Source: Streptomyces galbus (GTDB taxonomy: Bacteria > Actinomycetota > Actinomycetes > Streptomycetales > Streptomycetaceae). Taken from it: a stretch of 64,000 nucleotides of DNA. The stretch spans positions 1 to 64,000 of the forward strand of contig NZ_SZPR01000012.1 in NCBI RefSeq assembly GCF_005280195.1, written 5' to 3'. The notes under the pieces are model-generated. The model made no database searches, was not told the origin of the DNA, and was given only the letters and a program-made list of their open reading frames with translations. Below, one piece after another: positions 17,386-25,984 of this stretch. The position numbers and the translations under genes are program-made. Positions within the stretch are counted from its first letter, which is position 1; each line of letters opens with the position of its first letter.

Positions 17386-20001
17386 GTGTCCCTCGCCGGC
17401 CGCAGCGGTGGGTCCGACGACACGTGGTCGTACCTGAACGACCCGCGGATGCCGGCGATGGAACACGGCTGGAAACTGCACGTCTCGGCTCGTCCGGGCG
17501 ACCTCGACGCGGTGATCCGGCTCGTCCTGCCGGTGCTGTCCCGGCACGTCTGCCACGCCAAGTTCGCCCGTGACCCGGAAACGCTGCGCCGCCTCAACTC
17601 CGGGACGGTGAGCCCGGGAGCCGTCGGCAAGGCCATCACCGTCTACCCCCTGGCCGGCACCGTGGTCGAGGTCGCCCGTGACCTCGCCGAAGTACTGCGG
17701 GACCGGCAGGGACCGCGGATCGTCAGCGACCGCAGGGTCGACCCGCGCGCCCCCGTCTACTACCGCTACGGCCCCTTCACGGGCGACTACCGCACCGGAC
17801 GGAGCGGGCGGCTCGAATCCGTCATGACCGGGCCCGACGGCCGGCTCTTCGACGGTCTGGCCACCGGCCGCTACCGGTGCCCGCCCTGGGCCGAGGACCC
17901 CTTCGCGGGCGGCGCCGCACCCGCTGACGGACCGTCCGCTCCCGGCTTCGGCGGCGGACGCTACACGGTCACGGCCGGCATCACCCGCGCTCCTCAGGGC
18001 AACGTCTACCGCGCGCTCGACCGCACCGACGGGCGCCCCGTGGTGGTCAAACAGGCGAGGGCCTTCGTGGGCGAGGACGCATCCGGTGCGGACGCCCGCC
18101 ACCGGCTGCGCAACGAGCGCACGGTCCTCACCGCGCTCGACGGCGTCACCGGCGTGCCCCGCGCACTGGACTACTTCGCCCACCAGACGGACGAGTACCT
18201 GGTGATGACCAGTTGCGGCGACCGGGACCTGCGCAGGGAGGTCCTGCGCAACGGCCCCTTCCGGGACGACGACCCCCGGCCGGGGCGCTCCCTGTCCCTC
18301 CTGGCGTCCCGGCTCCTGAGCGTCCTGGACGCGATCCACGACCGGAACGTGGTCGTCCGCGACCTCAAGCCCGACAACGTCGTACTGGACGGACCCGGAC
18401 CCAGCCCCGGCCACTGCCACCTGATCGACTTCGGGATCAGCGAGTGGGACGGCACCGGCCCGGGCGGGGCGACCCCCGGGTACAGCGAGCCGGTCCTGCC
18501 CGCCACCGGCCCGGCCGCCCCCGCCGACGACCTCTACGCCCTCGGCGCGACGCTGTTCTTCGCCGCCACCGGACTGGACCCGGTGATCATCGACGGCGAC
18601 CACCGGGTCAACCGGGACCGCACCCTGGCCTGCCTGGCGGCGGCACTGCCCGGGCACGCCCACCGCGGCATCCGGTCCTCGATCACCGGCCTCCTGGACT
18701 TCGACCCGGCGGTGCGCACCGCCGCCGCCGGCCACCTGCGCACCGGTACGGTCACCACCGCCCGCCGGCCCGCGCGCCCCCGGATCGACAGCGACCTGCT
18801 GGCGGAGGTCATCGCGCACACGACCGCCTTCTGCGTCGCCGAGGCGCAGGCGATCGTGGACCCGGAACGGGCCGCACGACTGCACGTCCCCACCTCGATC
18901 GACGTCTACGGCGGCAGCTCGGGACTCGGACTGGAACTGCTCCACCACGCGCACCGGCCCCAGGTGCGCGCGACCGTCACCGCGTTGGCCCGGTGGACGG
19001 CCGAGCAGTCCAGGAACCTGCCACCCGGCTTCTACACGGGACGCACCGGAGTCGAACTCTTCCTCACGGAGGCGGAGGCGGAGGTGGATACGACGGGTAC
19101 GGCGAGCGCGGGCACGGATGCAGGCACGGACGCGAGCTCGGGCTCGGGCACGGGTACGCGCGCAGCCGCGGGCACGGCGTCCGCACACCCCGACCTGCCG
19201 GGCCGCACACCGGACGGCGGACCACCGGAGGCGGACCTGATCGCGGGCGCCGCCGGGATCGGCCTGGGACACCTGCTGCTCGCCCGGCACGCCCTCCGGT
19301 CCGGCCACCGGCACGCCGCGGACCGGCACCTGACCGTCGCCGCCGCCTGCGACCGGCTGCTGGCCTCGGGCACCGCCCGGCTGTCCGCGACCGGTGCGGA
19401 CACGCCCGGCAGGGCCGCGCTCGGCGAGGGCCTCGCCCACGGGGAGGCGGGCGTCGCCTGCTTCCTGCTCGAATACGGCGCCGCGACCGGGGACCCCGAC
19501 GCGATCAGCCGCTCCGAGAAGGCCGCCGCGCGCCTGGCCGCCGTCACGCCGGACATCGTCGCGGCGGCCACCGGGCCGGGGGCGACCCGCCGTTACGGCT
19601 CGTGGTGCCGGGGCCTCGCGGGCATCGGGACCGTACTCGTCCGGGCCGCCCGGCGCCTAGACGAACCCCGGTACCTCGACCTCGCCCGGCACACCGCGCG
19701 CACCTGCGCCGCACTGGCCCCGCGGATGCCGCTGGTCACACAGTGCTGCGGACTGGCCGGAGTGGGCGAGTTGATGGTGGACGTGGCGGAGGCGTCCGCG
19801 TCCGAGGAGTTCCGGGACGCGGCCGAGACGGTGGCCCTGCTCATCCTCAGCCGCAGCGGCGGCACTTGGTCACGGCCCGTGTTCCCGGACACCGGCCTGG
19901 CCCGGTCCGGTGCCGGCTGGGCCGGCGGCTCCGCGGGCGTGCTGGCCTTCTTCAGACGCCTCCACGACCGGGGCGGCCCGCGGCTGGGCCTCGTCACCTG
20001 A
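17386..20001 (+). CDS. Lanthipeptide synthetase, lyase-kinase-cyclase (LanKC/LanL type)
   Basis: Predicted three-domain enzyme of 871 residues that phosphorylates and eliminates Ser/Thr of the upstream peptide and adds Cys to form rings. The lyase domain (about 1-165) has GWKLHVS at 28-34 and GKAITVYP at 81-88. The kinase domain (about 190-450) has Lys222, VRDLKPDN at 324-331 and DFG at 348-350. The LanC-like cyclase domain (about 470-871) has SWC741RG and C787-C788-G as likely zinc ligands. Class III enzymes lack these ligands and class IV normally have Cys-Cys-His, so this is class IV-like with a CCG variant. A Gly/Ser/Thr/Ala-rich insert (about 567-600) interrupts the cyclase. The start is GTG. 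Confidence 0.9.
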   Translation: MSLAGRSGGSDDTWSYLNDPRMPAMEHGWKLHVSARPGDLDAVIRLVLPVLSRHVCHAKFARDPETLRRLNSGTVSPGAVGKAITVYPLAGTVVEVARDLAEVLRDRQGPRIVSDRRVDPRAPVYYRYGPFTGDYRTGRSGRLESVMTGPDGRLFDGLATGRYRCPPWAEDPFAGGAAPADGPSAPGFGGGRYTVTAGITRAPQGNVYRALDRTDGRPVVVKQARAFVGEDASGADARHRLRNERTVLTALDGVTGVPRALDYFAHQTDEYLVMTSCGDRDLRREVLRNGPFRDDDPRPGRSLSLLASRLLSVLDAIHDRNVVVRDLKPDNVVLDGPGPSPGHCHLIDFGISEWDGTGPGGATPGYSEPVLPATGPAAPADDLYALGATLFFAATGLDPVIIDGDHRVNRDRTLACLAAALPGHAHRGIRSSITGLLDFDPAVRTAAAGHLRTGTVTTARRPARPRIDSDLLAEVIAHTTAFCVAEAQAIVDPERAARLHVPTSIDVYGGSSGLGLELLHHAHRPQVRATVTALARWTAEQSRNLPPGFYTGRTGVELFLTEAEAEVDTTGTASAGTDAGTDASSGSGTGTRAAAGTASAHPDLPGRTPDGGPPEADLIAGAAGIGLGHLLLARHALRSGHRHAADRHLTVAAACDRLLASGTARLSATGADTPGRAALGEGLAHGEAGVACFLLEYGAATGDPDAISRSEKAAARLAAVTPDIVAAATGPGATRRYGSWCRGLAGIGTVLVRAARRLDEPRYLDLARHTARTCAALAPRMPLVTQCCGLAGVGELMVDVAEASASEEFRDAAETVALLILSRSGGTWSRPVFPDTGLARSGAGWAGGSAGVLAFFRRLHDRGGPRLGLVT

Positions 20002-20038
20002 CCCGCTCGGGCTCGGGCTCGCGTGAGAGCATCTCTCC

Positions 20039-20323
20039 GTGAGCAGCGACCCGGAAGTAAGTGCTCTGGCGATCAACGTCACCGTCCCGCCGGCGCTCCG
20101 CTGGACCGACACGCGACGCGGCCAGGAGTTCCAACTGACCACGCTCAACGTCCGGCTCCTCCCGGACGGCCACCTCGCCGTGAAGGCCTACGGCCGGCCG
20201 GTCGCCGGCGGCCGGGGCGCCTACGTCTCGTTCCCGGTCCCCGACCGACCTGAACTGGCGGCCCTGGTGGCCGAAGCGGCGGACCGCGCCGGAGCGTTGT
20301 GGGCGGCCCACCGCGGCCTGTAG
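20039..20323 (+). CDS. Small protein of unknown function next to the lanthipeptide synthetase
   Basis: A 94-residue protein starting with GTG 37 bases after the synthetase stop. The first half has alternating hydrophobic strands (LAINVTVPPALRW, FQLTTLNVRLLPDGHLAVKA) and the end is an Ala-rich helix, suggesting a small beta-alpha fold. No signal peptide, Cys or catalytic motif is seen. I do not recognise the family. Same strand and close spacing make co-transcription with the lanthipeptide genes plausible, but a role there is only inferred. Confidence 0.6.
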   Translation: MSSDPEVSALAINVTVPPALRWTDTRRGQEFQLTTLNVRLLPDGHLAVKAYGRPVAGGRGAYVSFPVPDRPELAALVAEAADRAGALWAAHRGL

Positions 20324-20330
20324 CCGCGTA

Positions 20331-20415
20331 CGGCCCCGTACCCCGGACGGCCCCGTACCCCGGACGGCCCCGTACCCCGGACGGTCCCGAGCCCCGAACG
20401 GGCCCGTTTCCCGAA
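20331..20415. repeat. Tandem 17-bp repeat, 5 units
   Basis: Three exact copies of CGGCCCCGTACCCCGGA are followed by two diverged copies (20382-20398 and 20399-20415). The array begins 8 bases after the stop of the 94-aa gene and ends about 120 bases before the ArsR-like start. It has no spacers, so it is not CRISPR. Each unit contains partly self-complementary CCGTAC-type steps, so it might act in termination or as protein-binding half-sites. Confidence 0.85.
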
Positions 20416-20537
20416 CGGCCCGGCCGCCCCCCCCGTGCGCGAACTGGGGAGTCGCCGTGCGCGCATTGGTGCCCGTGACCTGCCGACCGTCCCTACGGTG
20501 AGCGTGATCCATGGTCGTCACCCCCCACCGAGGACCC

Positions 20538-21536
20538 ATGCTCCGTATTCATTTCGACTGGCGTGACCTGCAGGGCGTACGGGTCGCCCAGCAGCCCGAC
20601 CCGTTATGGGAGTTGATGTGCGCGACCTGCCGCTGGCAGACCCGTCAAGGCCCCCTGGAGTTCGGACACTGGCACAGGGAGGTCAGGCAGCGGCTGCCCC
20701 GCGACGTCCGGGCCGCCCACGCGCTGCGCGTCCTGAGCGCGTACGTCCCGACCTCCGGCTACATCCCCGACTTCCTGACCCCTCCCGTCACGGGGGAGGG
20801 GCTGGACTCCTCGCTGGACGCCGTGCGGGCGACGCCGCGCGAGCGGGTGAGGGGCGAGCTCGCCCGCCTCGTCGGGTCCCGGACCGCCTCCGCCGAGGTG
20901 AGAGGCACCACTGATCCGACGGGCCTCTCGCTCGGCCCCCTGACCGACGTCATGCGGCGCTCCTTCCGGACCCTCCTGGAGCCCTACTGGGACCACGTGC
21001 GCGCCGCGGTCAGCGACGACGTGTCGCTGCGCACGCGGACGCTGCTGGAGGGGGGTACCGGGGCCCTGCTGGACGGGCTGCGCCCCTTCGCCCGGTGGAA
21101 GCCGCCCTACCTCGAAGTCGACTATCCCGCCGACCGGGAACTGCGCCTGGAGGGCCGGGGCCTGGTGCTCGTACCCTCCTACTTCTGCTGGCGCAGGCCC
21201 ACGGCGCTGGCGGACCCCGGGCTCGATCCGGTCCTCGTCTATCCCGTGGTGAAGCAGCAGATCGAGATCCTGCGCACCGGCGAGGAGAGGCTGGACCGCC
21301 TGCTGGGCCGCACCCGTACCGCTGTCCTCCTCGACGTCGCGAACCGCCGGGCGCGGACCACGACGGAGGTGGCGGACGCCCTGCGGCTGGCTCTCGCCAC
21401 CGCCAGCTACCAGATCGGCGTCCTGCGCGGGGCCGGCCTGATCGTGAGCCATCGGGACGGCAAGCATGTGGAGCATTCGGTCACACCGTTGGCGCACGCC
21501 CTACTGGCAGGCACGGGGACGGCGGGCCGAGTCTGA
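20538..21536 (+). CDS. ArsR-like winged-helix transcriptional regulator
   Basis: Predicted regulator of 332 residues. A long N-terminal domain of the type found in streptomycete DUF5937/ArsR-like proteins starts LRIHFDWRDLQGVRVAQQPD. A C-terminal winged helix spans about residues 255-325 (RARTTTEVADALRLALATAS, then GVLRGAGLIVSHRDGK). I chose ATG 20538 behind GAGGA; an earlier ATG at 20511 adds nine residues. It is the last gene of the group with the lanthipeptide enzymes and could control them, perhaps through the palindromes at 17061-17090. That link is inference. Confidence 0.75.
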   Translation: MLRIHFDWRDLQGVRVAQQPDPLWELMCATCRWQTRQGPLEFGHWHREVRQRLPRDVRAAHALRVLSAYVPTSGYIPDFLTPPVTGEGLDSSLDAVRATPRERVRGELARLVGSRTASAEVRGTTDPTGLSLGPLTDVMRRSFRTLLEPYWDHVRAAVSDDVSLRTRTLLEGGTGALLDGLRPFARWKPPYLEVDYPADRELRLEGRGLVLVPSYFCWRRPTALADPGLDPVLVYPVVKQQIEILRTGEERLDRLLGRTRTAVLLDVANRRARTTTEVADALRLALATASYQIGVLRGAGLIVSHRDGKHVEHSVTPLAHALLAGTGTAGRV

Positions 21537-21598
21537 CCGGAGGACGGATTCCGCGCCCGCGGGACCACCACCGCGGGCGCGGGCAGCAATGAACCGGA

Positions 21599-21705
21599 GC
21601 CGGATCCCGCCATCACCGCAGCCGGATCCCCCCACCACCGGAGCCACCCCCCGCCACGGCAGCCACCCCCCACCGGAGCCACCCCCCACCACCGGAGCCC
21701 ACCCC
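21599..21705. repeat. Degenerate CCGGAGCC / CCACCCCCCACC repeats before the amidohydrolase gene
   Basis: The 107 bases before the next gene are built from imperfect repeats of GGAGCCACCCCCC and related CCGGATCCC/CCACCACC blocks. The last GGAG of the run serves as the ribosome-binding site of the following gene, 8 bases before its ATG. This looks like slippage-generated leader sequence. Confidence 0.6.
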
Positions 21706-24700
21706 ATGACCACAGCGACGCCCGGACCCCCCGCCGAACCCGCTCACCCGACCGGACCCGACACCCCCGACCTCCCCGACGCGCCGGAGGGGAGGCGGCC
21801 GTCCGCGGGGGTCACCCGGCGGGCCCTCCTGGGCGCGGCGGCCCTCGGCGGTGCGGGTGCCGCGCTCGCTCCGTCCACGGCGTCCCCCGCGGCGGCCGCG
21901 CCACCGGCCACCGTGCCGGACGAGGCGGGCGCCGAAAAGGGGCCGTACACCCGGACGTTGACGTTCACCACCGGCACCAACGCCTCCGCGACGGTCTCGC
22001 CCGACGGCACCGGGCTCGTCATCGAAGTGCAGGGTGTGCTCTGGTCGTTGCCCAGGAGCGGGGGCACGGCGACCGCGCTGACCGCCCCCGACCTGGAGCC
22101 GACCCGGCCCGCCTGGTCGCCGGACGGCTCGGCGATCGCCTTCTGCGCGTACCGCGGCGGCGGCTTCCACGTGTGGACGATGGCCCCGGACGGCGCCCAC
22201 CCGCGCCGGCTCACCTCCGGCCCCTGGGACGACCGGGGCGTGTCCTGGTCGCCGGACGGCACCCGGATCGCCTTCGCCTCCGAGCGCGGCGGCGACCCGG
22301 TGCGGGGCAGCTCGTACGACATCTGGACCGTGGACGTGGCGGGCGGCGAGCTGACCCGCCTGACCAGCCGGCCCGACGTCGAGGACTACGACCCCGCCTG
22401 GCACCCGGACGGCGACCGCGTCCTCTTCGTCCGCGCGGACGCCGCCGGGGCCCGCACCCTCGCCTCCGTACCGGCCGGGGGCGGCGAGGTCACCACGGTC
22501 CGCACCGTCGGCACCGGCGCGCTGATGTGCCCCGCCGTCTCCCGGGACGGCCGCGTGGCCCACGTGTGGACCGCCGGCGGAACCCGGGCCGCCGCCGCGA
22601 CGTCGAGCCTGGTCGTGGACGGCCGGACCGTCTCGGGCACCGAGGACGTCTCGCCGCTCCCGCCCTACTGGACGCCGGACGGCGGCCTGCTCTACTTCGC
22701 CGACGGCCGGCTCAAGGCCCTGGACCCCGCGCTGCAACCGGCCCGGGACGTGCCGTTCACCGCCTCGCTCGACGTCCCCCGGCCCGAGTACCGCCGCAAG
22801 ACACGTGACTTCGACTCCACCGCGCGCAAGGCGGTGCGCGGCATCCACCTCCCGGCGCTCTCCCCCGACGGCGCATCCGTCGTCTTCGCCGCCCTGAACG
22901 CCCTGTGGCTGATGCCCCTCGGCACGCGGCCCCGCAAGCTGTTCCAGGCGGCTCCCTCCCGGTACGTGCGAATGCCCTCCTGGTCCAGGGACGGCAGGAG
23001 CATCGTCTACGCGTACGACGGGGACGCCGGCGGAGACGGTCTGGCCGCCGTCCACCGGCTGCGCCCCGACACCGGCGAGGACACCGTGCTCGCCACCGGG
23101 GGCCGTCTCAACCCCGCCCTCTCCCCGGACGGCGACCGGCTCGCCTGCCAGGACACCACCGGGAACCTCCTCGTCGTCGACCTCGCCTCCGGCACCGAAA
23201 CCCGGCTCGCCGCACCCCTCGGCGGCAACGGCCTGCCCGGTCGCCCCAGTTGGTCCCCGGACGGCCGCTACCTCGCGCTGTGCGACCGCAACCGGCTGAA
23301 CCAGCGGTTCCGTGAGGGCTACAACGTGATCCGTGTGATCGACACCCGGGACGGCTCCGCCACCGCCTTCCTGCCGTTGCCCCACACCTCGGTGTCCGAC
23401 CGCTGCGACAGCGGACCGGTGTGGTCGCCCGACGGAACCGCGATGGCGCTGGTCGTGGAGTCCGCGCTGTGGGTGCTGCCCGTCGGCACGGACGGCACGC
23501 CCGCCGGCCGGCCGCGGCGCATCACCGACGAACCGGCCGACCACCCGTCCTGGTCCGGCGACTCCCGCCGCCTGCTCTACCTCTGCGGCGGACGGCTGCG
23601 GCTGGTCGCCCGCGACGGCACCGGGCGCCGTACCCTCCCCGTCCCCCTGGCGGCCGCCCGCCGCCTGCCGCCCCGCACCGACGTGACCCGGGTGCACGCC
23701 GGACGGCTGTGGGACGGCACGGGGGAGACCGTCCACGAGGACGTCGACATCGTCATCACCGGCAACCGCATCACCGCCGTCGAACGCCACCGCACCGGCG
23801 CGGGGCGAGCGGGGGAGCGGCGGATCGACGCCTCGGCGAGCACCGTCGTCCCGGGCCTGTGGGACTCCCACACCCACCCGTACCAGAATATCTACGGCGG
23901 CCGTCAGAACAGCCTCATGCTCGCCTACGGCGTCACCACCACCGTCTCCCTGGGCGGCTTCGCCCACGAAGGGGCCCGCCTGCGCGAGGCGTCCGACAGC
24001 GGCGCCGTCGCCGGACCGCGGCTGCTCACCACCGGCGAACTCATCGACGGCAGCCGGGTCGCGTACAGCATGGGCCGCGCGCACCACACCGCCGACGGAC
24101 TGCGGCGCACGCTGCGCCGTGCCGTCGCGCTCGACTACGACTTCGTCAAGACCTACGTCCGGGCCCCCGCACGGACCATGGCGGAGGCGGCCCGCACCGC
24201 CCACGAGGAGCTGGGCGTCCCGGCCGGGAGCCACCTGCTGACGCCCGGCGTCCAGGTCGGCCAGGACCTGACGACGCACCTGACGGCGACCCAGCGCCAG
24301 GAGTACGGCCGCTCGGCGTCCGCCACCGGGCACTCCTACGAGGACGTCCACGCCGTCTACCGCGGCGGCCGCTTCGAGATCATCGTCACGCCCTTCAACG
24401 CCCTCTACCTGCTCGGCGACGACCCGGCCCTGGCCGACGACCCCCGGGTGACCGTCCTCATGCCCCCGTGGGACACGGTCACCGTCCAGGCCCTGGCCCG
24501 GTCCCGGCCCACCGAGGACCAACTGCGCGACCTGGGCGGGGAGATGGCCACCTACCGCCGGATCGTCACCGAGGGCGGCACGCTCGCCCTGGGCACCGAC
24601 TCCCCGCTGACCCCCGTCGGCCTCCAGCTCCACCTCGGCCTGCGCGCCCTCCACCGGTACGGCGGTCTGTCCCCCGCGCAGGCCCTGCGCACCGCCACCG

Positions 24701-24969
24701 TCGTACCCGCCCGGATGTTCGGCGCCGAGGACGACCTGGGCACCGCGGAACCCGGCAAGCTGGCCGACCTCACGGTGGTCGACGGCGATCCCTTCCGGGA
24801 CTTCACCGACCTGACACGCGTGTCCTGGGTGATGCGCGACGGCATCGTGCACCGCCGGGAGGACGTGATCGGCCCCCACCGGCTCACCGCCGGGCGGGCG
24901 GGCGGCGACACCGAGCACTGGCGGGAGGTCGGCCGGCTCCTCCGCAGCGAGAGTTGCTGCGCACCCTGA
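21706..24969 (+). CDS. Tat-exported amidohydrolase with WD40-like (PD40) beta-propeller
   Basis: Predicted secreted metal-dependent hydrolase of 1087 residues. A Tat signal (TRRALLGAAALGGAGAA) lies near residues 38-55. Repeated blades of the WSPDGxxIAF type (AWSPDGSAIAF, SWSPDGTRIAF, SWSPDGRYLAL and others) fill about 85-640. An amidohydrolase domain spans about 660-1065. It has the metal-binding SHTHP near residue 722, the YDFVKTYVR segment with a candidate carboxylated Lys, and LALGTDSPLTP with the catalytic Asp. Substrate is unknown; peptidase or imidase activity is possible for this fused family. Confidence 0.88.
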   Translation: MTTATPGPPAEPAHPTGPDTPDLPDAPEGRRPSAGVTRRALLGAAALGGAGAALAPSTASPAAAAPPATVPDEAGAEKGPYTRTLTFTTGTNASATVSPDGTGLVIEVQGVLWSLPRSGGTATALTAPDLEPTRPAWSPDGSAIAFCAYRGGGFHVWTMAPDGAHPRRLTSGPWDDRGVSWSPDGTRIAFASERGGDPVRGSSYDIWTVDVAGGELTRLTSRPDVEDYDPAWHPDGDRVLFVRADAAGARTLASVPAGGGEVTTVRTVGTGALMCPAVSRDGRVAHVWTAGGTRAAAATSSLVVDGRTVSGTEDVSPLPPYWTPDGGLLYFADGRLKALDPALQPARDVPFTASLDVPRPEYRRKTRDFDSTARKAVRGIHLPALSPDGASVVFAALNALWLMPLGTRPRKLFQAAPSRYVRMPSWSRDGRSIVYAYDGDAGGDGLAAVHRLRPDTGEDTVLATGGRLNPALSPDGDRLACQDTTGNLLVVDLASGTETRLAAPLGGNGLPGRPSWSPDGRYLALCDRNRLNQRFREGYNVIRVIDTRDGSATAFLPLPHTSVSDRCDSGPVWSPDGTAMALVVESALWVLPVGTDGTPAGRPRRITDEPADHPSWSGDSRRLLYLCGGRLRLVARDGTGRRTLPVPLAAARRLPPRTDVTRVHAGRLWDGTGETVHEDVDIVITGNRITAVERHRTGAGRAGERRIDASASTVVPGLWDSHTHPYQNIYGGRQNSLMLAYGVTTTVSLGGFAHEGARLREASDSGAVAGPRLLTTGELIDGSRVAYSMGRAHHTADGLRRTLRRAVALDYDFVKTYVRAPARTMAEAARTAHEELGVPAGSHLLTPGVQVGQDLTTHLTATQRQEYGRSASATGHSYEDVHAVYRGGRFEIIVTPFNALYLLGDDPALADDPRVTVLMPPWDTVTVQALARSRPTEDQLRDLGGEMATYRRIVTEGGTLALGTDSPLTPVGLQLHLGLRALHRYGGLSPAQALRTATVVPARMFGAEDDLGTAEPGKLADLTVVDGDPFRDFTDLTRVSWVMRDGIVHRREDVIGPHRLTAGRAGGDTEHWREVGRLLRSESCCAP

Positions 24970-25077
24970 CGGCCCCGGTTGTCACGGGAGTTCCCGACAC
25001 CGGTCTCCGCCACACCGCCGCTCTGCCGCTGGCAGAACACCGGCCCGCCGGACCCCGACGCTCGCTACGGTCCCCTC

Positions 25078-25839
25078 ATGACGACAGCGACGACGGCGAC
25101 GACGGCGACGACGGCTACGGCGGTGACGACGCGCACGGTGGAGTACCCGGCCGACGGGCTGACCATGATCGGCCACCTCGCGGTCCCGGCCGGGGCCGGC
25201 CGCGCGCCCGCGGTCCTCGTCGGACCCGAGGGCCCCGGACTCAGCGACGTCGACCGCCGCCGGGCCGACGCGCTGGCCGGGGCGGGGTACGTGGCGCTCG
25301 CCTTCGACCTGCACGGCGGGCGCTGGTTCGCCGACCCCGACGAGATGCTCGCGCGGTGCATGCCGCTGCTCGCCGATCCCGAGCGGCTGCGGGACATCGG
25401 CCACGCGGCGCTCGCCGTGCTGCGGGCCGAACCGCGCACCGACCCCGACCGGATCGCTGCCGTCGGCTATGGCACCGGCGGCGCGGTCGGCCTGGAACTC
25501 GGACGCGACGGCGTGGACCTGCGGGCCATCGCGACGGTCAACGCGCTGACGACGGGCCGGCCGGGCGAGTCGGCCCGCATCCGCTGCCCGGTGTGGGCCG
25601 GGGTCGGGTCGGAGGACCCGATCATGCCGCCCGCCCAACGGGAGGCGTTCACCGCCGAGATGCAGGCCGCGGGCGTCGACTGGCGCCTCGTGGTCTACGG
25701 CGGCGCCCTGCACGCCTTCCACCACCCGCTGGCCGACCGGAGCCCGCTGCCCGGCGTCGGCCACCACCCGCGCCACGCGCAGCGGGCCTGGCGCGACGTC
25801 GTCGACCTGCTCACCGAGTGCGTCCCCGTCACGGGGTGA
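25078..25839 (+). CDS. Dienelactone hydrolase-like protein, nucleophile replaced
   Basis: Alpha/beta-fold protein of 253 residues in the dienelactone hydrolase family. FDLHGGRWFADPDE, GSEDPIMPP (acid) and LHAFHHP (His) fit the fold. The nucleophile elbow reads G130-Y-G132-T-G-G, with Gly where family enzymes have Cys or Ser (GYCFGG). It may be inactive as a classical hydrolase, or belong to a subgroup with another function. The N-terminus is a Thr/Ala run (residues 2-15) encoded by an acg/gcg microsatellite. The true start could therefore lie further in. Confidence 0.8.
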   Translation: MTTATTATTATTATAVTTRTVEYPADGLTMIGHLAVPAGAGRAPAVLVGPEGPGLSDVDRRRADALAGAGYVALAFDLHGGRWFADPDEMLARCMPLLADPERLRDIGHAALAVLRAEPRTDPDRIAAVGYGTGGAVGLELGRDGVDLRAIATVNALTTGRPGESARIRCPVWAGVGSEDPIMPPAQREAFTAEMQAAGVDWRLVVYGGALHAFHHPLADRSPLPGVGHHPRHAQRAWRDVVDLLTECVPVTG

Positions 25840-25984
25840 CCCGAAAAAATTGTCATGGTCACGAGTTGACGGAGTGTTTAGCGCGGCCGGTTCGGGCCAC
25901 TCGGGGGAGGCAACGCTGATCTTGACACTGTCCCCACCGCGGAGCACCTCGGGCGCTCCGCACCACCTGAAAGGTGCCTTCTTC

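Noticed and set aside
17170..19440. 756-aa minus-strand frame across the lanthipeptide genes
   Set aside because: Antisense shadow without motifs; the plus-strand frame has lyase, kinase and cyclase signatures.
20331..20415. CRISPR-like array
   Set aside because: Units are directly adjacent with no spacers and only 17 bp long, so it is a simple tandem repeat.
21613..24918. 1101-aa open frame on the minus strand
   Set aside because: Antisense to the amidohydrolase gene, with low-complexity composition and no recognisable domain.
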